The notes under the pieces are model-generated. The model searched no databases. It was given only the letters and a program-made list of their open reading frames with translations, and was not told the origin of the DNA. The position numbers and the translations under genes were made by a program. Below, piece after piece: positions 33,617 to 41,835 of a stretch of 64,000 nucleotides of DNA (positions within the stretch are counted from its first letter, which is position 1; the number at the start of each line of letters is the position of its first letter). Location of the stretch: assembly GCF_009807035.1 (NCBI RefSeq), contig NZ_WUBI01000002.1:806001-870000 (forward strand). Reading direction: 5' to 3'. The DNA is from Paenibacillus dendrobii. Lineage in GTDB: Bacteria > Bacillota > Bacilli > Paenibacillales > Paenibacillaceae.

Positions 33617-34738
33617 GTGTCCGAGCTCAAACGAACTCCGCTCTATCCTTTGTATGCTGAGATTTCCGGCGTGCGCTGCATCGATTTCGGCGGCTGGGAT
33701 CTCCCCGTCCAGTTCAGCGGTATCCATAAAGAGCATGAGGCTGTCCGCGAAGCAGCCGGTCTATTCGATGTATCCCATATGGGCGAATTCATGGTAAGCG
33801 GCCCGAAAGCCGAAAGCTTTATCCAGCTAGTGACCGTCAATGACGTAACCGCCCTCGTCCCCGGACAGGCGCAGTACAGTGCTATGTGTTACCCGGACGG
33901 CGGCGTCGTGGATGATCTGCTTGTTTATAAGCTGGAAGAGCAGTCCTACATGCTGGTGGTTAACGCATCGAATATCGAAAAAGATTGGGAATGGCTGCAA
34001 CAGCATCTGAGCGATGGCGTTCAAATGACCAATCAATCGGAAGAAACAGCTCTCCTGGCACTTCAGGGACCCAAAGCAGAAGATATTATTGCCCCTCTCG
34101 TTGATGCGGATCTGGCAAAGCTCGGAGCGTTTCACTTCTTACAACATGTGACTTTGTTCGGAGCATCCGTTCTGATTTCGCGAACCGGTTATACCGGCGA
34201 AGACGGCTTTGAAATTTACCTGCCATCGGAAAACGCACCCGCCGTATGGAAGGGATTGCTTGAACATGGCGTTGCTCACGGACTTCTGCCTGCCGGGCTT
34301 GGCGCCCGCGACACGCTTCGTTTCGAAGCTAAGTTGCCGCTCTACGGGCAAGAGCTGTCCAAGGAGATTTCCCCGCTGGAAGGCGGCATCGGCTTTTTCG
34401 TGAAGTTGAACCAAGCCGATGATTTCATCGGCAAAGAAGCGCTGCAGCAGCAAAAGAACGACGGTATTCCGCGTAAATTGGTCGGCGTGGAAATGATCGA
34501 CCGCGGCATCCCGCGCTCTCATTACCCGGTTTATGCCGGCGACACGCAAATCGGTGAAATCACCACCGGGACTCAATCCCCGACGCTCAAGCGCAATCTG
34601 GGGCTTGCCTTGATCGAAAGCAGCTACGCCGCGATCGGCACGCAGGTTGAGGTGGACGTGCGCGGTAAACGTTTGAAAGCCGAAGTGGTAAGTGCCCCAT
34701 TCTACAAAAGAGCCCGAAAAGGAGCTGACTCCAAGTGA
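33617..34738 (+). CDS. gcvT: Aminomethyltransferase (glycine cleavage T protein)
   Basis: A 373-residue tetrahydrofolate-dependent enzyme releasing ammonia from the aminomethyl-lipoyl H protein and forming methylene-THF. Family segments are GGWDLPVQFSGIHKEHEAVREAAGLFDVSHMGEF, LALQGPKAEDI, RTGYTGEDGFEIY, GLGARDTLRFEAKLPLYGQEL and ITTGTQSPTLKRNLGLALI. The GTG at 33617 (MSELKRTPLYPLY) follows AGAAGGTG and gives the usual Bacillus N-terminus; an upstream GTG three codons earlier is within that site. It overlaps gcvPA by four bases. Confidence 0.97.
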   Translation: MSELKRTPLYPLYAEISGVRCIDFGGWDLPVQFSGIHKEHEAVREAAGLFDVSHMGEFMVSGPKAESFIQLVTVNDVTALVPGQAQYSAMCYPDGGVVDDLLVYKLEEQSYMLVVNASNIEKDWEWLQQHLSDGVQMTNQSEETALLALQGPKAEDIIAPLVDADLAKLGAFHFLQHVTLFGASVLISRTGYTGEDGFEIYLPSENAPAVWKGLLEHGVAHGLLPAGLGARDTLRFEAKLPLYGQELSKEISPLEGGIGFFVKLNQADDFIGKEALQQQKNDGIPRKLVGVEMIDRGIPRSHYPVYAGDTQIGEITTGTQSPTLKRNLGLALIESSYAAIGTQVEVDVRGKRLKAEVVSAPFYKRARKGADSK

Positions 34739-36087
34739 AGCACCGTTATTTGCCCATGACCGAGCAGGATCAGAAGGAAATGCTAAAAACCGTTGGATTG
34801 AATTCCATCGAAGATCTGTTCAAAGATATTCCCGACGAAATCCGCTTTAAGGGTGAGCTGCCGGTTTCGAAAGGGCTGGACGAATATGCCCTTACAAGCC
34901 ATTTGTCCGCGCTTGCCGCCAAAAACGCCAATACCGACCAATACCCAAGTTTCCTGGGAGCCGGCCTGTATGACCATCATATTCCATCCGTGATCAATCA
35001 TGTCGTATCGAGATCGGAATTTTATACCGCTTATACGCCTTATCAGCCTGAAGTCAGCCAAGGCGAGCTGCAGGCAATCTTTGAATTCCAATCTTATATT
35101 TGTGAACTGACAGGCATGGCCGTCGCCAACGCCAGCATGTATGACGGCGCAACGGCGCTAGCCGAAGCCGGTTCGCTGGCAAGTGCCGCCACCAAGCGCA
35201 GCAAACTCGTAGTCTCCAAAGCAGTTCATCCGGAATCCAGACAAGTGCTTCACACCTACGCGCATGGACTGGGACTTGAAATCGTTGAGGTAAGCACAAC
35301 CAATGGCGTGACAGACCTGGAGGAACTTGCGAAGGCCGTTTCCGACGATACTGCTGCCGTACTGGTGCAGAGTCCTAACTTTTTCGGCTCGATCGAAGAT
35401 CTCTCTTCAATCGGTGATCTGATACATGGTCATAAAGGGCTGATGATCGTAAGCACCAATCCAATGTCTCTCGGACTTTTGGAAGGCCCGGGCAAACTCG
35501 GAGCGGACATTGTCGTGGGTGACGCCCAGCCGCTTGGCATCTCTTCTTCGCTTGGCGGCCCAACTTGCGGATTTTTCGCGGTTTCCAAAGATCATATGCG
35601 CAGAATGCCGGGCCGAATTGTCGGCCAAACGGTAGATCGAAATGGAAAACGCGGCTTTGTGCTGACGCTTCAGGCTCGTGAACAGCATATCCGCCGCGAA
35701 AAAGCGACCTCCAATATTTGCTCGAACCAGGCGCTGCTTGCGCTTTGCGCTTCCGTATATATGTCCGTGATGGGCAAGCAAGGCATGATTGATGTGGGTC
35801 GTCTGAACCTGCAAAAGAGCCACTATGCCGCAGACCGCCTGGCCAAGGTGCCTGGTGTGACGCTGCCTTTTACATCCCCTTATTTCAACGAGTTTGTGAT
35901 CAAGCTTCCTGACGGCGTGTCCGCTTCCATAGTGAATTCGAAGCTTCTGAAGGAAGGTTTCCTCGGTGGCTATGACCTCGGCCGGTCTTATCCGGAGCTT
36001 GAAGGCCATATGTTGGTAGCCGTGACGGAACGCAGAACCAGAGAACAAATTGACCAATTCGCATCACTGCTGGAGGGCTGTTTATGA
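34735..36087 (+). CDS. gcvPA: Glycine dehydrogenase (decarboxylating) subunit 1
   Basis: A 450-residue half of the split P protein typical of Bacillota. It contains HRYLPMTEQDQKEML, FLGAGLYDHHIPSVINHV, YTPYQPEVSQGELQAIFEFQSYICELTGM and GGPTCGFFAVSKDHMRRMPGRIVG. It has the PLP-dependent transferase fold but lacks the PLP lysine, which the partner subunit carries. It starts with GTG at 34735, overlapping the gcvT stop (GTGA), and its last codons overlap the next gene (ATGA), so the three genes are translationally coupled. Confidence 0.97.
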   Translation: MKHRYLPMTEQDQKEMLKTVGLNSIEDLFKDIPDEIRFKGELPVSKGLDEYALTSHLSALAAKNANTDQYPSFLGAGLYDHHIPSVINHVVSRSEFYTAYTPYQPEVSQGELQAIFEFQSYICELTGMAVANASMYDGATALAEAGSLASAATKRSKLVVSKAVHPESRQVLHTYAHGLGLEIVEVSTTNGVTDLEELAKAVSDDTAAVLVQSPNFFGSIEDLSSIGDLIHGHKGLMIVSTNPMSLGLLEGPGKLGADIVVGDAQPLGISSSLGGPTCGFFAVSKDHMRRMPGRIVGQTVDRNGKRGFVLTLQAREQHIRREKATSNICSNQALLALCASVYMSVMGKQGMIDVGRLNLQKSHYAADRLAKVPGVTLPFTSPYFNEFVIKLPDGVSASIVNSKLLKEGFLGGYDLGRSYPELEGHMLVAVTERRTREQIDQFASLLEGCL

Positions 36088-37541
36088 TACAGGAAAAAGC
36101 ATTGATATTTGAGCTGAGCCACCCTGGCCGCATCGCCTATTCCCTGCCGGAGCTCGACGTACCTGCGGTGGAGGCTGAATCCGTCATACCATCCTCCATG
36201 CTGAGAAGCGAACCTGCGGCTCTGCCGGAGGTTTACGAGGTTGATGTCATCCGCCATTACACGGAGCTCTCACGACGCAATTTCGGCGTCGACAACGGAT
36301 TCTATCCGCTTGGCTCCTGTACGATGAAATATAATCCGAAGGTGAATGAAGACGTGGCCCGCTATGCCGGTTTTGCGAAGATCCATCCCTACCAGCCTGA
36401 AGAAAGCATCCAGGGCGCATTGGAACTGCTGTATCAGCTGCAAATAGACCTCGCAGGACTCACTGGCATGGATGCCGTTACATTGCAGCCTGCTGCCGGA
36501 GCCCACGGCGAATGGACCGGTCTGATGATGATCCGCGCCTACCATGAAAGCCGCGGGGAGCAGCGTAACAAGGTCATCGTGCCGGATTCTTCCCACGGCA
36601 CCAATCCAGCAAGTGCGTCCGTTGCCGGCTTGCAGACCATTACCATCCCTTCGACGGACAAAGGTCTTGTCGATCTGGAGGCACTCCGTGCAGCCGTCGG
36701 AAGCGATACGGCTGCACTGATGCTGACCAATCCGAATACGCTCGGCTTGTTCGAAGAACAAATTCAGGAAATCGCTGCAATCGTACACGAAGCCGGCGGC
36801 CTGCTGTATTACGATGGAGCTAATTCCAATGCCATTATGGGCATTACCCGTCCAGGAGACATGGGATTTGACGTTGTTCACTTGAATTTGCATAAAACGA
36901 TGAGTACGCCGCACGGCGGCGGCGGTCCCGGCGCCGGTCCGGTGGGCGTTAAAAGTCGGCTTGTACCGTTCCTTCCGCGTCCATTCGTTTCGAAAACCGC
37001 GGACGGATCATTCACGCTGGACGACAGCGGCGACCAATCCATCGGCCGCGTTAAAGCCTATTATGGCAACTTCGGTATTCTGGTCCGCGCTTACACTTAC
37101 ATGCGCAGCTACGGTCCGGAAGGCCTGCGCCGCGTATCCGAATGCGCCGTTCTGAATGCCAACTATATGATGAAGCGTCTTGAGCCTTACTTTGACATAC
37201 CGTATCCAGGCATTTGCAAGCATGAGTTTGTCATGTCCGGCACGCCGCTGAAGAAATACGGCGTACGCACATTGGATGTGGCCAAACGGCTGCTTGATTT
37301 TGGATATCATCCGCCTACCATCTACTTCCCGCTCAACGTCGAGGAATGCATGATGATTGAACCGACTGAGACGGAAAGCAAGGATACGCTCGACGCTTTC
37401 ATCGATACGATGATTCAAATTGCCAAGGAAGCCGAGGAGCAGCCTGAACTGCTGCTGAATGCTCCCTACGATACGCCGGTCACCCGTTTGGACGAAACGA
37501 CGGCTGCACGCAAGCCAGTCCTGAACTGCGCCTGCAGCTAA
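36084..37541 (+). CDS. gcvPB: Glycine dehydrogenase (decarboxylating) subunit 2
   Basis: A 485-residue PLP-binding half of the split P protein. The motif HLNLHKTMSTPHGGGGPG near residue 275 holds the PLP lysine. Other markers are YPLGSCTMKYNPKVNE, MDAVTLQPAAGAHGEWTGLMMIRAYH and PDSSHGTNPASA. It decarboxylates glycine and loads the H protein. It is the last gene of the riboswitch-controlled operon, followed by a strong terminator. Confidence 0.97.
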   Translation: MIQEKALIFELSHPGRIAYSLPELDVPAVEAESVIPSSMLRSEPAALPEVYEVDVIRHYTELSRRNFGVDNGFYPLGSCTMKYNPKVNEDVARYAGFAKIHPYQPEESIQGALELLYQLQIDLAGLTGMDAVTLQPAAGAHGEWTGLMMIRAYHESRGEQRNKVIVPDSSHGTNPASASVAGLQTITIPSTDKGLVDLEALRAAVGSDTAALMLTNPNTLGLFEEQIQEIAAIVHEAGGLLYYDGANSNAIMGITRPGDMGFDVVHLNLHKTMSTPHGGGGPGAGPVGVKSRLVPFLPRPFVSKTADGSFTLDDSGDQSIGRVKAYYGNFGILVRAYTYMRSYGPEGLRRVSECAVLNANYMMKRLEPYFDIPYPGICKHEFVMSGTPLKKYGVRTLDVAKRLLDFGYHPPTIYFPLNVEECMMIEPTETESKDTLDAFIDTMIQIAKEAEEQPELLLNAPYDTPVTRLDETTAARKPVLNCACS

Positions 37542-37600
37542 GTTGATGACTAGTTAGACAGCATCTTATCGTACAAATGGAACAAATTGTGCTTGCATCT

Positions 37601-37650
37601 AAAAAAGGGTATCCCTGAAGGTCCACAGACCTTAGGGATACCCCTTTTTC
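37601..37650. terminator. Long bidirectional terminator between gcvPB and floT
   Basis: AAAAAGGGTATCCCTGAAGG on one side pairs with its complement through a 4-base ACAG-type loop, with A/T runs on both flanks. Its core is nearly the same as that of the hairpin at 59722-59772. Confidence 0.88.
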
Positions 37651-37811
37651 TTAGAGAGACTCCGAGTATGCGAAGCTTTCCGGCAATAGCTGGCAGCTCC
37701 CAAACTTCAATACCACTTGCAGCACACTTCGGTGAGAGGGCATGGGACGGGTACCCCTATGAAACTCCTCCCAAGCCCTCCGATCTGGATTAAAAAGCTG
37801 CAAACTACATA

Positions 37812-39347
37812 TTAGTCTTCTTGTGCCGCTCCCGCTTCCAGGCTAACCAGTTCATGCTCACTCGGAGTACGCTGGGCAACCGCCGGAGCAACCTTCGATT
37901 TGCCTGTCAGGCTCTTGATTAGGCTTTCAACATCGATGCCGGACACGTTTTTCAGCATTTCAGGCGCCGTAGCCATGAGCTCGGTCACATAGTTGCTGAC
38001 ACGCGCTGCGCCTTCGCCTTTCCCTGTATCGACCACCGTAAGCTTGTCGATCGAGGAGATCGGCTCGGCAATTTTCCCTGCCAGCTCCGGCAACATCTTG
38101 ACGATAATGTCGAGCACGGCCGCTTCGCCGAATTTTTGGAATGCCTCCGCCAGCTTTTCTTTGGCTTCCGCTTCCGCCAAACCGCGCAGGCGGATAACTT
38201 CCGCTTCCGCCGTACCTTTAGCCCGCTCTGCATCGGCAACCGCCTGGCCTTCCAGACGCTTCTGTTCTGCGGACGCTCTGGCCTGCGTTTCGATCGAGTA
38301 CTGCAATGCGTCTGCTTCGCGCATTCTGCGTGCTTTATCTGCTTCCGCTGCCTGCTCGACTGCGTAGCGGTCAGCATCCGCTTTTTTCTTCACTTCGGCG
38401 TCATACTGCTTCTGCCGAACCATGATTTCCTTTTCTTGCAGGTCGATCTCCCGCTCTTTACGGACCAGCTCCACCTTCATCTGTTCTTCAACCATGGTCT
38501 GCTTGGCCCGCGCTTCCTGGATATGATAGGCCTGGTCGGCTTCCGCCTTGGCTGTATCCTGATCTTTCTTAAATGATGCAATCTTCAGTTCTTTCTCCTT
38601 GGATGCTTCCGCGATATTCGTATCGCGCAGCAGCTCCGCCTTCTGCCCCTGTTCTTCCGCGTTCGCCTTTTGAATACGCGCGTCACGCACGGCTTCAGCT
38701 TCAGCGATTTCGGCATCCCGTTTCACCGCTGCGATCCGCGGTTTACCAAGTGCATCCAGATAACCCTGTTTGTCGCGGACATCCTTGATGGTGAAGGAAA
38801 CGATTTGCAGGCCCATTTTTTTCAAATCGCGTGCTGCAACGCCTTGAACCTCTTGCGCAAACTTGTCGCGGTTACGGTACACTTCCTCCACGGTCATGGA
38901 GCCCAAAATCGCGCGCAGATGTCCTTCGAGCACTTCTTGGGCTTCGCTCTTCAGCGCCTCTATCGGCTTGCCGATAAATTGCTCCGCAGCTGTAGCGACA
39001 TCTTCAATCGTTCCTCCGACCTTGATGATCGCGACACCGTCGGCAATGACAGGAACGCCTTGCTCAGTGTAAACTTCAGGTGTTGATACGTCCAGTTTAT
39101 GGGAGAGCAGCGATATAAACTCCGACTGCTGGAAGACAGGCAGGATAAACGTGCCGCCCCCGCGGACGATTTTGATTTTACGGCCGGAATCATCCTCCGA
39201 AATATTTTTGCTGCCGAGGAAGGACCCCGTCACGATCATGGCTTCATCCGGTCCCACCGTCTTGTAGCGAGCCCAAAAAGCCAAACCCAGAACAATAATA
39301 ACCCCTACGACAATAATGGGAATCATCAGGTACTCAGGCAATTCCAT
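37812..39347 (-). CDS. floT: Flotillin-like membrane microdomain scaffold
   Basis: A 511-residue SPFH protein like B. subtilis FloT (YuaG). One N-terminal membrane segment (residues 8-27) precedes the SPFH/PHB domain (residues 30-200, with GVAIIKVGGTIEDVATAAEQFIG and ARDLKKMGLQIVSFTIKDVRD). A long alanine/glutamate-rich coiled coil follows (200-400, repeated EAEA-type heptads), and a C-terminal PISSIDKLTVVDTG segment. It oligomerises in membrane domains. It is cotranscribed with, and overlaps by one base, the NfeD gene upstream, the same pair as yuaF-floT. Confidence 0.95.
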   Translation of the reverse strand: MELPEYLMIPIIVVGVIIVLGLAFWARYKTVGPDEAMIVTGSFLGSKNISEDDSGRKIKIVRGGGTFILPVFQQSEFISLLSHKLDVSTPEVYTEQGVPVIADGVAIIKVGGTIEDVATAAEQFIGKPIEALKSEAQEVLEGHLRAILGSMTVEEVYRNRDKFAQEVQGVAARDLKKMGLQIVSFTIKDVRDKQGYLDALGKPRIAAVKRDAEIAEAEAVRDARIQKANAEEQGQKAELLRDTNIAEASKEKELKIASFKKDQDTAKAEADQAYHIQEARAKQTMVEEQMKVELVRKEREIDLQEKEIMVRQKQYDAEVKKKADADRYAVEQAAEADKARRMREADALQYSIETQARASAEQKRLEGQAVADAERAKGTAEAEVIRLRGLAEAEAKEKLAEAFQKFGEAAVLDIIVKMLPELAGKIAEPISSIDKLTVVDTGKGEGAARVSNYVTELMATAPEMLKNVSGIDVESLIKSLTGKSKVAPAVAQRTPSEHELVSLEAGAAQED

Positions 39348-39883
39348 TAAACAACATCTCCTCTTCTCTCATCTAATTTGGTGACACGCAGTACTCCGTC
39401 AAGCACATCGACGACAACGACCCGTGTACCGGCAGACAGCAGGTGACGCTCAAAACTGGAGGCGATATGCACGGTATTTCCGGCACCAAGCTTGATCATA
39501 ACCTCCCCGAAGCCCGTTTCGGGAATCGGTATGGTAACCTCGCCAATGCGTCCGGAAAGCTCGCGGATGGAGTACCCGGTGGAATTTTCGCTGTTGTCCA
39601 TAGGCTTGACATAAAAAAAGTACACAAGCGCAGAGATCAATATAGCGATCACCACCGACAGCAGAACCACAATCACGCCGCCCCAAGAGGTATAATGCGT
39701 CAATAAAATGCCCGCTCCGCCAAACACCGTTACCGCGCTTGCGATGACCATCGGTTTCAGGAAATCGACCGACAAAAAGTCGAGCAGTCCGTCAAGGGCA
39801 TGACTGACCAGGTCTCCCAAAACCACACTGACCACCGCAAACAGGATTCCGCCTGCCAGACAGCTCCAAAAAAGCGTTTCCAT
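39347..39883 (-). CDS. yuaF: NfeD/YuaF family membrane protein
   Basis: A 178-residue protein with four or so hydrophobic segments in its first 95 residues and a C-terminal OB-fold domain (GRIGEVTIPIPETGFGEVMIKLGAG, ending in GVLRVTKLDE). This is the short NfeD form that accompanies flotillins. The stop codon overlaps the floT start, so the two are coupled. The likely role is partner of FloT in membrane microdomains. Confidence 0.92.
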   Translation of the reverse strand: METLFWSCLAGGILFAVVSVVLGDLVSHALDGLLDFLSVDFLKPMVIASAVTVFGGAGILLTHYTSWGGVIVVLLSVVIAILISALVYFFYVKPMDNSENSTGYSIRELSGRIGEVTIPIPETGFGEVMIKLGAGNTVHIASSFERHLLSAGTRVVVVDVLDGVLRVTKLDERRGDVV

Positions 39884-40012
39884 GGTAGCATCCTCCTAAA
39901 TATGTTCCAAACTGTCTATATAAGGATATACGTATTAAGGTTCGATCTTGTTTCAAATCTTTCCTGCTTGATGAAATCTTGGAAAGGAAAATGTCGACTT
40001 TTGATTTCACGG

Positions 40013-40038
40013 GAACTTTAATTCCGGTCGATTGTCTA
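40013..40038 (+). promoter_or_regulatory. ECF-type promoter in front of the sigma factor remnant
   Basis: GGAACTTT (from 40013) and GTCTA (40034-40038) have 16 bases between GAAC and GTC, the spacing of extracytoplasmic-function sigma promoters. It lies 25 bases before the ECF sigma start and looks like the autoregulatory promoter of that gene. Confidence 0.5.
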
Positions 40039-40062
40039 CTTCAACAAGAGGGGGGAATACGT

Positions 40063-40212
40063 ATGGAAAGCGCTGGCGGCGTTATGATCTCTGATGATCC
40101 ATCTGACGCGCTACAGGAGTTGATGCAGGGTTATGGGCAGGATGTTTGGCATTTCGCTTTTTTAATCACGAAAAAAAAAGAAGGCGGCTGATGATATTTC
40201 GCAGGAAACTTC
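40063..40212 (+). pseudogene. ECF sigma factor, N-terminal fragment with frameshift
   Basis: The ATG at 40063 follows AGAGGGGGGAATACGT. The frame reads DALQELMQGYGQDVWHFAFLIT, the start of region 2 of an ECF sigma-70 factor. It then meets a run of nine A (40170-40178) and a stop at 40189-40191. Removing one A restores ADDISQET, the conserved continuation of region 2. After that the similarity ends abruptly, where a different gene fragment begins. Region 2.4 and region 4 are missing, so no sigma factor can be made. The frameshift could also be a sequencing slip, but the truncation could not. Confidence 0.65.
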
Positions 40213-40460
40213 TATGGCACCTTTGGGATACGAAGAATTTGTCCGGACAATTGCACGTCAAGGCTGTAAAGAAAGACTCCACGCAAGTCCTTACCATACT
40301 CGATACCAAGCTCAGCGGCAGCCAGAAACATCAATCGTTGCCTAGCTCCATGGAACTGCCCAAAACCGGATTATGGAGACTTCTGATCTACGTGGACGGC
40401 CAATATTTTGACCGTATGGTCGTTAAAGCGGAAGCAACCTGGACGGATGATCAAAATTAA
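40205..40460 (+). pseudogene. C-terminal fragment resembling DUF4871 proteins
   Basis: The frame starting near 40205 reads LLWHLWDTKNLSGQLHVKA and then SLPSSMELPKTGLWRLLIYVD, ending with TGA-type stop context at 40458-40460. This resembles the C-terminal beta domain of exported DUF4871-type proteins, but no start codon, signal peptide or N-terminal half is present. It is joined directly to the sigma factor fragment. In the intact ancestor the sigma gene and this gene were probably separate and neighbouring; a deletion has fused them. The family assignment is from memory of the motif and is tentative. Confidence 0.45.
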
Positions 40461-40471
40461 AATAAAACATC

Positions 40472-40502
40472 AAAAAAGGCTTCCCACGTCGGGAAGCCTT
40501 TG
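40472..40502. terminator. Bidirectional terminator downstream of the alcohol dehydrogenase gene
   Basis: AAAAAGGCTTCCC-ACGTC-GGGAAGCCTTT, between the pseudogene remnant and the convergent alcohol dehydrogenase gene. Confidence 0.85.
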
Positions 40503-40514
40503 GAGCGTTTCCTT

Positions 40515-41678
40515 TTACAAAGACATTTTATAAATTTCAACCACGTCTTCTTTTTGGAGCGTTCTGAATTTGCCGAAAGGCCCGAAACGAACCGTCTTCT
40601 CGGCCATGACGTCGATTTGGCTGTTGTCGATGTCATAGTCCGCCAGGCGGCTTGGCGCGCCGATGGAGCTCCAGAACTCGCGAAGTGCCTGGATGCCCTC
40701 TTCACCTACCTGCTCGGCGGTTTTGCCGCTTGGATCAATATGGAATACGTTCACGGCAAGCTTTTGGAAACGCTCGGGATTCGTGGGAAGATTGTATTTC
40801 ATCCAGTTCGGGAATAGGATCGCCAGGCCGCCGCCATGCGGTATATCGTATACAGCCGATACGGCATGCTCGATATTGTGCGTAGCCCAGTCGCCGGCAT
40901 ACCCCATGTTCAACATCCCGTTCAGCGCCATCGTTCCGCAGTACATGATGGTGGAACGATCCTCGTAATTTTCCAGATCTCCGATCAGGCGCGGCGCCGT
41001 ATCCATCACAGTGCGAAGGATCGTTTCGCAGAAACCGTCCTGTACCGGCGTGTTCTCTTCCGTATGGAAATAATGCTCCAGTACATGGGACATCATATCC
41101 ACCATGCCATAGACCGTTTGATCTTTAGGCAGCGTAAAGGTGTTTACCGGATCGAGAATCGAAAAGACAGGGTAAGCATGCGGACTGCCCCATCCCATCT
41201 TTTCCTGTGTTTTTTCGTTGGTAATAACCGAGCCGCCGTTCATTTCCGAGCCGGTTGCCGCAATCGTAAGCACGGTTCCGAGCGGCAGGGCATCCTTCGG
41301 AGCCGCTTTGCGTTCCACGAAGTCCCACATATCCCCGTCATATTTCGCCCCTACGGCAATTGCCTTCGCACAGTCGATGACGCTGCCGCCGCCGACGGCA
41401 AGAATCAGATCGATGTTCTTTTCGCGGCACAGGTCTACACCTTTATGGACCGTTGATAAACGCGGATTGGGTTCAACGCCGCTCAGCTCGGTCACTTCTG
41501 CCCCGATTTCTTTCAGCAGCGCGTTTACGTTATCGTACAAACCACTGCGTTTGATGCTGCCGCCGCCGTATACTAACAGAACGTTTTTGCCGTATTTCGG
41601 CACTTCAGTCTTTAATGTATCAAGCTTGCCTTTGCCAAAGATCAGCTTGGTCGGATTATAAAATTCAAAAGAATTCAC
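40515..41678 (-). CDS. yugJ: Iron-containing alcohol dehydrogenase (butanol dehydrogenase type)
   Basis: A 387-residue group III alcohol dehydrogenase, very like B. subtilis YugJ and clostridial BdhA. The NAD(P)-binding segment is VYGGGSIKRSGLYDNV and AVGGGSVIDCAKAIA; metal ligands lie in MVDMMSHVLEHYF and AVYDIPHGGGLAILFPNWM (aspartate and histidines). The start is GTG behind GGAGGCG. It reduces aldehydes with NAD(P)H. Its physiological substrate is unsettled. It is monocistronic, flanked by terminators. Confidence 0.93.
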   Translation of the reverse strand: MNSFEFYNPTKLIFGKGKLDTLKTEVPKYGKNVLLVYGGGSIKRSGLYDNVNALLKEIGAEVTELSGVEPNPRLSTVHKGVDLCREKNIDLILAVGGGSVIDCAKAIAVGAKYDGDMWDFVERKAAPKDALPLGTVLTIAATGSEMNGGSVITNEKTQEKMGWGSPHAYPVFSILDPVNTFTLPKDQTVYGMVDMMSHVLEHYFHTEENTPVQDGFCETILRTVMDTAPRLIGDLENYEDRSTIMYCGTMALNGMLNMGYAGDWATHNIEHAVSAVYDIPHGGGLAILFPNWMKYNLPTNPERFQKLAVNVFHIDPSGKTAEQVGEEGIQALREFWSSIGAPSRLADYDIDNSQIDVMAEKTVRFGPFGKFRTLQKEDVVEIYKMSL

Positions 41679-41746
41679 TTCAAAATCGCCTCCAGGTCAA
41701 AAAAATAAATGTTGCTCAACTATTATACCCCTGTGCGCTGACAAGA

Positions 41747-41785
41747 AACAAACCGCCCTTCCCCGAATACACGGAAATGAGCGGT
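41747..41785 (-). terminator. Terminator downstream of galT
   Basis: AACCGC...GCGGTT arms with partial inner pairing (TTCC/GGAA), between galT and the alcohol dehydrogenase gene. The hairpin is weaker than its neighbours. Confidence 0.5.
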
Positions 41786-41835
41786 TTATTAAGAATTTAG
41801 CCTAGAGGCCAGAAGCGGTCTTCAGATAAAAATCA

